Source: Acetobacteraceae bacterium (GTDB taxonomy: Bacteria; Pseudomonadota; Alphaproteobacteria; Acetobacterales; Acetobacteraceae). From it: a stretch of 49,016 bases of DNA. Shown one piece after another: positions 27,462 to 33,560 of the stretch. The position numbers and the translations under genes are program-made. The notes under the pieces were generated by a model. It saw nothing but the letters and a program-made list of their open reading frames with translations, was not told the origin of the DNA and did not search any database. Numbering within the stretch: the stretch's first letter is position 1; each line of letters starts with the position of its first letter. Where the stretch lies: assembly GCA_003164135.1 (NCBI GenBank), contig PLSD01000112.1, forward strand, positions 1 to 49,016. The letters are read 5' to 3'.

Positions 27462-28532
27462 ATGCGTTTGTTCGGATGCCAGAATTGCGGCCAGACGATT
27501 TTTTTTGAGAATAGCACCTGTAATAATTGCGGGTACGCACTGGGCTACCACTCAGAAACCAAACAATTTCTCGCCCTCAACCATGAGGGTGATCCGGTAG
27601 CCGCCGCAACGGTGCAGGGCCAGAAGTTCCGGTATTGCGCCAACGCCCCGCATGGTGCCTGCAACTGGCTTTTGCCTCAGGACTCGGCCGAAATTTTCTG
27701 CGCCGCCTGCCGCTGCAACCGCACCATCCCCGACCTGACCCAAGGCAATAACCTGCGGCGCTGGCAATGCATGGAAACAGCCAAGCACCGGCTATTTTAC
27801 ACAATCATCGCACTTTGCCTGCCGCTCAAAAATCGCGAAGACGACCCGCAATACGGACTCGCATTCGACTTTCTGGCGGATGCTCCAAGCAACACCAGGA
27901 AAATCTTTACCGGGCATGATGCAGGGTTGATCACCATCAACCTAAGTGAAGCTGACGATGTAGAGCGCGAAAAGCAGCGGGCCGAGATGGGCGAACCCTA
28001 CCGTACCCTGCTCGGCCATTTCCGCCACGAAGCCGGGCATTATTTCTGGAACATACTGGTCCACGGTGGTGGCCGCCTGGAAGACTGCCGGAGCCTGTTC
28101 GGCGATGATTCGCAGAATTACACCGCCGCTCTCCAGCGCCATTACAGCAAAGGAGCGCCCGCAGACTGGCAGAACAGTTTTGTCTCCGCCTATGCCACGG
28201 CGCACCCGTGGGAAGATTTTGCTGAAACCTGGGCACATTACATGCATATCGTCGACACGCTGGAGACCGCCAGCGCCTTTGGGTTGCGTATTCATCCGGT
28301 GACCACCACGAAACGAATGCTCAATGCCGATATCGACTTCGATCCGCATCGTGCCGCCGATATCCGCAAAATCATGGACGCCTGGGTGCCACTTACCTTT
28401 GCGATGAATAGTCTGAACCGCAGCATGGGTCAGGCCGACCCTTACCCGTTCACGCTGTCGCCTTCGGTTATCGAAAAACTGCAATTCATTCATGAGATCA
28501 TTCATGCCAACTCAACGGCACGGCTGCGTTAA
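27462..28532 (+). CDS. Zinc-ribbon putative zinc metallopeptidase (DUF2248/peptidase_Mx type)
   Basis: A 356-residue cytoplasmic protein without signal peptide. The N-terminus has a zinc ribbon (Cys6, Cys9, Cys20, Cys23; CQNCG and CNNCG) and a second cysteine group (Cys59, Cys67, Cys80, Cys83). The main domain contains the metalloprotease motif FRHEAGHYFW (His189-Glu190-x2-His193) and downstream EDFAETWAHYMHIVDTLETA, whose Glu or His may be the third metal ligand. This architecture matches a family annotated as putative zinc-binding metallopeptidase; no substrate is known to me. It is monocistronic and converges on thiL, with stops overlapping by 4 bases. No nearby gene suggests a pathway. 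Confidence 0.85.
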   Translation: MRLFGCQNCGQTIFFENSTCNNCGYALGYHSETKQFLALNHEGDPVAAATVQGQKFRYCANAPHGACNWLLPQDSAEIFCAACRCNRTIPDLTQGNNLRRWQCMETAKHRLFYTIIALCLPLKNREDDPQYGLAFDFLADAPSNTRKIFTGHDAGLITINLSEADDVEREKQRAEMGEPYRTLLGHFRHEAGHYFWNILVHGGGRLEDCRSLFGDDSQNYTAALQRHYSKGAPADWQNSFVSAYATAHPWEDFAETWAHYMHIVDTLETASAFGLRIHPVTTTKRMLNADIDFDPHRAADIRKIMDAWVPLTFAMNSLNRSMGQADPYPFTLSPSVIEKLQFIHEIIHANSTARLR

Positions 28533-29464
28533 AAATGCCGCCAGCCGGGTTGGGTGAAGCGGAGCATCGTACCGGCGTCACTAAGGACATGCACGCCCTC
28601 ACCCGCCTGGAACATGCCGATTTTCGTCACCGGCAGATCACCGCAGGCAGCGCGCAACGCGTCCCCCTGGCCGGGCGGTATCGCTAGCAGCAATTCATAA
28701 TCATCGCCGCCGGTCAGGCGGGTTTCCAGCACGGATTCGCCACAGACCACGGCCGCCGGTGAGGCCGGCACCAGCCCGGCGCGGATGACGGCGCTTAACC
28801 CAGCGCCTTTGCACATATGCCCCAAATCCTGCACCAGCCCGTCCGAGACATCGATAGCAGCGGAGACCACCCCGGCCAGCGCCAGTCCCACGCGCGGCTC
28901 CGGCAGCAAGGAGCGGGCAGTGAGGAAGCCGGACGGGTCATCCAAACGTCCCAGCCGCGCCTGTAGCCCCAGCGCGGCATCCCCGATGGTGCCGGTCACC
29001 CAGATACCATCCCCTGCCCTGGCGCCGTTGCGGCTTAACGCCGCGCCTGGAGCGACATGGCCAAGCAACGTCGCGCTCAGCGAGATTTTACCCCGGCTGG
29101 AGGACGAGTCGCCGCCGAACAGTTTGATATTAAATATTTTCTGGTCATGCGCCAGCCCAGCCGAAAACTCCGCCAACCAGTCCTCGCCCACGGTATCAGG
29201 CAGTGCGATGGTAAGCAGATAGCCAAGCGGCGTGGCACCCATCGCCGCAAGGTCGGAGAGATTGCGGCGCAGCAGCTTGCGCGCGATCAGCCCCGGCGCA
29301 TCGCCCGGCAGAAAATGCACATCCTCCAGCATCTGGTCGACGGTGAGCACCAATTCCCGCCCCGGCGGTGGCGCCAGCACCGCCGCGTCGTCGGTCAGCC
29401 CTCTGCCTTCTTCCCCCGCCAGCGGTGCAAAATACTTTGCAATGCGGGAGAATTCGTCGCTCAT
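28529..29464 (-). CDS. thiL: Thiamine-monophosphate kinase
   Basis: A 311-residue enzyme that phosphorylates thiamine monophosphate to the active cofactor thiamine diphosphate. The AIR-synthase-like fold shows the metal-binding GLTDDAAVLAPPPGRELVLT (about 22-41), VDQMLEDVHFLPGDAP, the helix KLLRRNLSDLAAMGATPLGY, and the later IDVSDGLVQDLGHM and TGGDDYELLLAIPP. Length is close to the E. coli enzyme (325). It is the last gene of ribB-ribH-nusB-thiL and overlaps nusB by 4 bases. The same grouping is common in proteobacteria. Confidence 0.96.
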   Translation of the reverse strand: MSDEFSRIAKYFAPLAGEEGRGLTDDAAVLAPPPGRELVLTVDQMLEDVHFLPGDAPGLIARKLLRRNLSDLAAMGATPLGYLLTIALPDTVGEDWLAEFSAGLAHDQKIFNIKLFGGDSSSSRGKISLSATLLGHVAPGAALSRNGARAGDGIWVTGTIGDAALGLQARLGRLDDPSGFLTARSLLPEPRVGLALAGVVSAAIDVSDGLVQDLGHMCKGAGLSAVIRAGLVPASPAAVVCGESVLETRLTGGDDYELLLAIPPGQGDALRAACGDLPVTKIGMFQAGEGVHVLSDAGTMLRFTQPGWRHF

Positions 29465-29940
29465 CCGGCGGTTTGGAACTCGTTGGGGCGCAGCAGATGC
29501 GCCAGACGGTCGAGGATACCATTGGCCATGCGCGGCTCGTCACCTGAAAAGAACCCGTGCGCGACGTCCAGGTACTCGTTGATGACGACTTTCGCCGGCG
29601 GGCCGTCGCTCATCCACAGCTCCGCCGCGCCCGCGCGCATCAGCGCCCGCAATACGGGGTCGATCCGGGCCAGCGGCCAGCTTTCCGGCAGCGCCGCGAC
29701 GAGCATGGCATCAATGGTATCCTGCTGCTGCGTCGCGGTGCGCACGATGCGGGCGAACAGCGGCACGTCGGCCGCACTTAACCGGCCCTCGTTCATGTCA
29801 CCATGGCCGGGGGCATCGCCGCCGATGCGGTGGCGCACGAACTGGTCGATGACGGTTTCCGGGCTCACTGCGCCCTGCTCGGCCTGATACAGCGCCTGCA
29901 CGGCGGCCACGCGCGAGACTGTTCTGGGACGCATATTCAT
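29461..29940 (-). CDS. nusB: Transcription antitermination protein NusB
   Basis: A 159-residue all-helical RNA-binding protein that acts with NusE (S10) on rRNA operon boxA. It has an arginine-rich N-terminus (MRPRTVSRVAAVQALYQAEQ), a middle with FARIVRTATQQQDTIDAML, and the conserved late helices LARIDPVLRALMRAGAAEL and VINEYLDVAHGFF (about 100-135). It overlaps ribH (4 bases) upstream and thiL (4 bases) downstream, as in the classic ribH-nusB-thiL cluster. Confidence 0.95.
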   Translation of the reverse strand: MNMRPRTVSRVAAVQALYQAEQGAVSPETVIDQFVRHRIGGDAPGHGDMNEGRLSAADVPLFARIVRTATQQQDTIDAMLVAALPESWPLARIDPVLRALMRAGAAELWMSDGPPAKVVINEYLDVAHGFFSGDEPRMANGILDRLAHLLRPNEFQTAG

Positions 29941-30485
29941 GCCACGGATTTATTGGTTTGGCGCACGGCCGCGTCGTGCGAATGCACGCCTTCGCGTGGT
30001 CCATCCCCGCGCGCAAGGGTTCTGGCAAGCGCGATCTGCTTGAGGCAGGCGACAGCGGCTTCCGAGCCTTTGTTGGCCCCCGTCTCGTGGCTGCGCGCCA
30101 CGGCCTGGGCCAGCGTATCCACCGTCAGCACGGCGGTGCCGAGGCAGATGCCGTTGTCCACCGCCACATTCATCAGGCCGTCCATGGCGGCGGCGCAGAT
30201 GAACTCATAATGGTCGGTCTCGCCGCGCACGACACAGCCAAGCACAATGTAGCCATCGAACGCCCGGCCGCTCTTCACCGCGATGGCAACCGCCTGCGGC
30301 AATTCATAAGCGCCCGAGACCTCGACAATGGTCACCTCGGCATGCACCTGGACAAAAATCTCCCGTGCCGCGGCCAGCATACCGTCCACCACATGGTGGT
30401 AATACGGTGCGCTGACGATGAGGATTTTGGGCGCCGGACCCGAAAGCTTGGGCGCCTGGGGGGCTGGCGCGTCGGCGGTGCTCAT
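29937..30485 (-). CDS. ribH: 6,7-dimethyl-8-ribityllumazine synthase
   Basis: A 182-residue enzyme that condenses 3,4-dihydroxy-2-butanone 4-phosphate with the ribitylamino-pyrimidine, the penultimate step to riboflavin. A Pro/Ala-rich N-terminal extension (about 1-20) precedes ILIVSAPYYHHVVDGML. The family motifs VSGAYELPQAV, GYIVLGCVVRGETDHYEFIC and the catalytic His in that segment are all present, as is NGICLGTAVLTVDT. About 30 residues at each end are longer than in E. coli. The start overlaps the ribB stop by 4 bases, so the butanone-phosphate producer and consumer are coupled. Confidence 0.96.
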   Translation of the reverse strand: MSTADAPAPQAPKLSGPAPKILIVSAPYYHHVVDGMLAAAREIFVQVHAEVTIVEVSGAYELPQAVAIAVKSGRAFDGYIVLGCVVRGETDHYEFICAAAMDGLMNVAVDNGICLGTAVLTVDTLAQAVARSHETGANKGSEAAVACLKQIALARTLARGDGPREGVHSHDAAVRQTNKSVA

Positions 30486-31585
30486 TTCTCTCCGGTTCCT
30501 TCAATGGCGCGCTGTTCCACTACGTTCAGCCCGTAGCCTTCCAGGCCGACGATGGTGCGCTTGTGGTTGGAGAGCAGGATCATGTCTTTCACGCCCAAGT
30601 CGGTAAGAATCTGCGCGCCGATGCCGTAGTCGCGCAGAGTCGGCGCCGCGGTCCGCCCGGCGACGAGGTCGCGGATACGCTCCGAGACCACGGTGTTGCG
30701 GCTTTCGCGGATCAGCACGACGACGCCACGCCCAGCCTCGTCAATTTGCGTCATCGCGCCATGGAGGCTGGCCAGATGCTCGCCGCCAACAACGTCGGTC
30801 ACGGTATCCACGGCGTGCATGCGCACCAGCACCGGCTCGCCCGTGCTGACATCTCCCTTGACCATTGCCAGATGCTCGACCTGATCGACCTGACTCTGGT
30901 ACGCGATCATCCGCCAGTTGTAGCCGTTCGGCGCGCGCACAAGCCCCTGTTCCACGGGTTTCACCAGCCGCTCCGTGGTGCGGCGGTAGGCGATAAGGTC
31001 GGCGATGGTGCCGAGCTTGAGATTATGGCGCTGCGCGTAGGCCACCAAATCCGGCAGACGGGCCATGGTGCCGTCGTCGTTCATGATTTCGCACAGCACG
31101 CCGATGGGCCGGCATTCCGCGAGGCGCACCAGGTCCACCACCGCTTCCGTGTGGCCCGATCGTTGGAGCACGCCGCCCGGCTTGGCGCGCAGCGGAAAAA
31201 CATGGCCCGGTTGCACCAGGTCATTCGGCACGGCGGTGGGGTCGGCCATGATCTGAATCGTCCGCGCACGATCGGCGGCGCTGATGCCGGTCGTGACGCC
31301 GGCGGCGGCATCCACGCTGACTTGGAAATCCGTTTTGAAACTCTCGCGATTCTTCGTCACCATTTGCTCGATGCCAAGTTGCTTCAGCCGCTCCGAGGTC
31401 GTGGGCACGCAGATCAACCCGCGCCCGTATTTCGCCATGAAATTGACTGCCGCGGGCGTCGCCCATTCGCCGGCGAGGATGAGGTCGCCCTCATTTTCGC
31501 GGTCCTCGTCGTCCACCACGATCGCCATTTTGCCCCGGCGCAAATCCGCAATGACGGACTCGATTGTGTTAAGCCATCTTTTCAT
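30482..31585 (-). CDS. ribB: 3,4-dihydroxy-2-butanone 4-phosphate synthase (RibB) with degenerate GTP cyclohydrolase II domain; taxonomic hybrid
   Basis: The 367-residue frame encodes RibB (about 1-205), which makes 3,4-dihydroxy-2-butanone 4-phosphate from ribulose-5-phosphate. Active-site elements are DDEDRENEGDL (25-35), TTGISAADRA, GHVFPL and SGHTEAVVDL. Residues 212-367 resemble GTP cyclohydrolase II (RDYGIGAQILTDLGV, 318-332) but lack the zinc cysteines and the GSLRCDCG-type site, so cyclohydrolase activity is probably absent, as in many alphaproteobacterial RibB hybrids. Residues 1-160 read like verrucomicrobial RibBA (NFMAKYGRGLICVPTT, KTDFQVSVDAA), whereas 181-367 read alphaproteobacterial (LGTIADLIAYRR, VLVRMHAVD). 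The change falls in the shared stretch GVLCEIMNDDGTMARLPDL. The frame is intact but may not exist in any cell. Confidence 0.85.
   Translation of the reverse strand: MKRWLNTIESVIADLRRGKMAIVVDDEDRENEGDLILAGEWATPAAVNFMAKYGRGLICVPTTSERLKQLGIEQMVTKNRESFKTDFQVSVDAAAGVTTGISAADRARTIQIMADPTAVPNDLVQPGHVFPLRAKPGGVLQRSGHTEAVVDLVRLAECRPIGVLCEIMNDDGTMARLPDLVAYAQRHNLKLGTIADLIAYRRTTERLVKPVEQGLVRAPNGYNWRMIAYQSQVDQVEHLAMVKGDVSTGEPVLVRMHAVDTVTDVVGGEHLASLHGAMTQIDEAGRGVVVLIRESRNTVVSERIRDLVAGRTAAPTLRDYGIGAQILTDLGVKDMILLSNHKRTIVGLEGYGLNVVEQRAIEGTGEK
31046..31090. other. Probable chimera junction between two genomes
   Basis: These bases encode RibB residues 166-180 (EIMNDDGTMARLPDL), nearly invariant across bacteria. 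Genes to the left are alphaproteobacterial in style and GC-rich. Genes to the right are verrucomicrobial in style with lower GC and different intergenic repeats. A shared k-mer here would let an assembler join two contigs without breaking the frame. Exact position cannot be fixed by eye. Confidence 0.75.
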
Positions 31586-31647
31586 AAGTCGCCCAACCTA
31601 ACCGCAAGCGCGATAAATTACAGCAGCAAAATCGGGCGGGGACTGTG

Positions 31648-31693
31648 TTGCGTGTTGCGTGAGGAAACAAAATTCGGAACACGCAACACGCAA
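31648..31693. repeat. 14-bp inverted repeat in the ribB-Rieske gap
   Basis: TTGCGTGTTGCGTG (31648-31661) pairs perfectly with CACGCAACACGCAA (31680-31693) across an 18-base loop. It lies in the gene-free stretch 31586-31758. Its GTTGCGT internal repetition looks like a dispersed element of the right-hand genome. Confidence 0.75.
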
Positions 31694-31758
31694 TAAACTG
31701 GAACAAGCTAAAGCTTGAACTCCATACCTTCCAAACGAATTGCCTTGCTCCGCGATAA

Positions 31759-32109
31759 ATGTACATTCCGCGCATGGCCAAAATGAAAATTGCGCGAGCG
31801 GACGAAATCACGGACGGCAAGACGCTCAAGTTCCCCATCACGCGCAAAGGCCGGCCCGCCGAGGGATTTCTCGCGCGTTTTCAGGGGCAATTGGTCGCTT
31901 ACGAAAATCAATGCCGGCATCTCCCGCTCAGTTTGGATTTTCCCGCCGGCGGTTTTTTCACGCCCGATGGCAATCATTTTATTTGCCAGAACCACAACGC
32001 GATTTACGAACCCTTGACCGGCCTCTGCGCGCGCGGTCCGTGCGAAGGCCAGAGTTTGAAACCGCTGCCCATCGAAGTCATCAACGGCGAAGTGTGGTTG
32101 ATAACTTAG
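31759..32109 (+). CDS. Rieske [2Fe-2S] ferredoxin-like protein
   Basis: A 116-residue soluble protein with one Rieske domain. The cluster ligands are clear: Cys52-x-His54 in QCRHLPL and Cys76-x2-His79 in ICQNHNAIY, followed by the usual YEPLTGLC loop. Such short Rieske proteins serve as electron carriers for oxygenases or reductases. No oxygenase gene is next to it, so its partner is unknown. A second ATG at 31774 (MAKMKIARAD) may be the true start, since neither has a visible Shine-Dalgarno. It is the first complete gene on the right side of the proposed junction and appears monocistronic. Confidence 0.88.
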   Translation: MYIPRMAKMKIARADEITDGKTLKFPITRKGRPAEGFLARFQGQLVAYENQCRHLPLSLDFPAGGFFTPDGNHFICQNHNAIYEPLTGLCARGPCEGQSLKPLPIEVINGEVWLIT

Positions 32110-32137
32110 ACCCTGTTGGAAAAACCTGTTCGGTATC

Positions 32138-32177
32138 CAGCCTTTAGGCTGTCCGCGACGGAACACGCTAAAGCGTG
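32138..32177. repeat. Pair of small hairpins, dispersed-repeat type
   Basis: CAGCCTTTAGGCTG (32138-32151) and CACGCTAAAGCGTG (32164-32177) are each 5-bp stems with TTTA/TAAA loops, 12 bases apart. They occupy the gap between the Rieske gene and the convergent zinc-ribbon gene (32110-32247). This twin-hairpin pattern resembles dispersed repeats of verrucomicrobial genomes. Confidence 0.65.
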
Positions 32178-32247
32178 GACACCGGGCAACGCAAGCCGCG
32201 CGAGTGGCACAATCGAAATGGCTTTTCAAAAACGCTCTACGAGAACC

Positions 32248-32901
32248 TCAGCGTTTCCGCAGGCGCGAACGCAATGCGTTCAGGATGAAATAGCGGCGGT
32301 CTTCCCTAATGCCGCTGCCGAAGGTCAGCCGGGTATCGCCCTGAAGCACAATCTGCTGTTGGTATCGTCCATTCCGCTGCACGTTGCCGATGCCCTCACT
32401 CACTTCCCGGATGCCGGTCCATTTGAATTTTCGCGTCCAACCGATGGGGCCGACGCCGGTGAAGATTTTTCCCTGATCGCCGTTTACGGACAGCACCGTG
32501 CGGCCAAAAGTGGTCATCAACGCCAGGCTCCCTAAAATTACGGTACCCAGCACAAACGGAATGCCAAACAAGGATGTCGCGAGGTTGAATTTGTGTTGGT
32601 AAATCTGTGTGCCATAAATTCCGCCCAGTGAAAACCCCGACCAGACGCACATGAACGGCACCAGAAAAAGCGCCGTGGCAGACCGGGTGGTGGAACCGAC
32701 TTCGAACCCCGTCATATCTTCCCGGAACCAGGCTCCCTTCGGCGGCCGGTCGAGGTCCACTGTCACGCCGGAAGCTTGCGCCTGCAATAATTCGGCGAAG
32801 CTGAAGGTCTGGTTGCACGCGCGGCAGAGCGCGATGTCCTTTTCCACATTCACATCCTCGGTGGGAATCTCGCGACGGCAACTGGGGCAGTTGATTTTCA
32901 T
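32248..32901 (-). CDS. Zinc-ribbon membrane protein of unknown function
   Basis: A 217-residue protein. An N-terminal zinc ribbon has Cys5, Cys8, Cys26 and Cys29 (CPSC and CRAC). A linker follows, then two hydrophobic segments at about 75-97 (ATALFLVPFMCVWSGFSLGG) and 107-135 that should span the membrane. The C-terminal 80 residues form a soluble beta-rich part (TVLSVNGDQGKIFTGVGPIG, FKWTGIREVSEGIG) reminiscent of a PH-like fold, though I cannot place it in a family. Its start overlaps the stop of the Trm112-like fusion gene by 4 bases, so both belong to one unit. Function unknown. Confidence 0.75.
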   Translation of the reverse strand: MKINCPSCRREIPTEDVNVEKDIALCRACNQTFSFAELLQAQASGVTVDLDRPPKGAWFREDMTGFEVGSTTRSATALFLVPFMCVWSGFSLGGIYGTQIYQHKFNLATSLFGIPFVLGTVILGSLALMTTFGRTVLSVNGDQGKIFTGVGPIGWTRKFKWTGIREVSEGIGNVQRNGRYQQQIVLQGDTRLTFGSGIREDRRYFILNALRSRLRKR

Positions 32902-33512
32902 AAAACGAGCGGAATAGCTTCATCTACTAGCAGTACGGGAATATTTTCGCAAACAGGATAAAGGTAGCGGCCATCGGCGCGCACCAGGCCGGCGTCTATT
33001 TTATCACGTAAAATTCGGCCCGCGCGATTTTGCAACCGTCCCGCGGCGATCAGTTCGTTTAATTTTTCCAGGACTGCCGGCGCGGCAATTTTAAGTTCCT
33101 GATGCGTTTCCGGGCAGCAGAGAATCGTCAGCAAGCCGGCGTCAATCGTATCGTGACCAGGCTCCCGTTCGAGAAAAGACCCCATCTTCCGAGACAGAAT
33201 TTCCAACTCGGACATTCCCCGTATTAGTTCACCCTTTTTCAAATAAAAACAACAATCACCCGGCGGCTCGTGTCGGCCAAGCGTGTCAATTGCGTTATTG
33301 ACCCATTTCCAGGTGTAAGGATGCGCGTCGGGCTGGAGAAGAAAGCATTCAACGTGAACGCCATTCGGGCGCTGAACCGCACGCTGAAATCTTTGTTCCC
33401 AGTCTCGCTCAAATGTCTCCGCCCGCGCGGCACTCTGAAAAGCCACAAACAAAACCGCGCGCTCGGCCTCAAGCATCGCCTCAAAATCAGCGGGTGAATT
33501 GATTTGTTTCAT
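32898..33512 (-). CDS. Fusion of an uncharacterised N-terminal domain to a Trm112-like domain
   Basis: A 204-residue protein. Residues 126-204 match the Trm112/YcaR pattern: LLTILCCPETHQEL, LNELIAAGRLQNRAGR, then LVRADGRYLYPVCENIPVLLVDEAI. Free-standing bacterial YcaR proteins are about 60 residues long. Trm112 in eukaryotes activates methyltransferases; the bacterial role is unclear. Residues 1-115 (MKQINSPADFEAMLEAERAVLFVAF and onwards) have a start that recalls a thioredoxin fold but lack CxxC, so that assignment is weak. The gene is translationally coupled (4-base overlap) to the downstream zinc-ribbon membrane protein. Confidence 0.75.
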   Translation of the reverse strand: MKQINSPADFEAMLEAERAVLFVAFQSAARAETFERDWEQRFQRAVQRPNGVHVECFLLQPDAHPYTWKWVNNAIDTLGRHEPPGDCCFYLKKGELIRGMSELEILSRKMGSFLEREPGHDTIDAGLLTILCCPETHQELKIAAPAVLEKLNELIAAGRLQNRAGRILRDKIDAGLVRADGRYLYPVCENIPVLLVDEAIPLVL

Positions 33513-33530
33513 TTCCTCTTTGCCCGGCTG

Positions 33531-33560
33531 AATCCGTGTTTATCCGTGTTCATCCGTGGT
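33531..33560. repeat. Three tandem 10-bp units (ATCCGTGTT-like) at the larC end
   Basis: AATCCGTGTT, TATCCGTGTT and CATCCGTGGT follow each other. On the minus strand they encode the last LarC residues TTDEHG and the stop. I recall this unit as common in verrucomicrobial and planctomycetal intergenic DNA. Confidence 0.75.

Noticed and set aside
31569..31847. Small minus-strand frame before ribB
   Set aside because: Crosses the inverted repeat and the Rieske start region; composition is Cys/Phe/Arg-rich without any motif.
32116..32535. Plus-strand 139-codon frame after the Rieske gene
   Set aside because: It begins in the twin-hairpin repeat and runs antisense to the zinc-ribbon gene; no start signal or domain.
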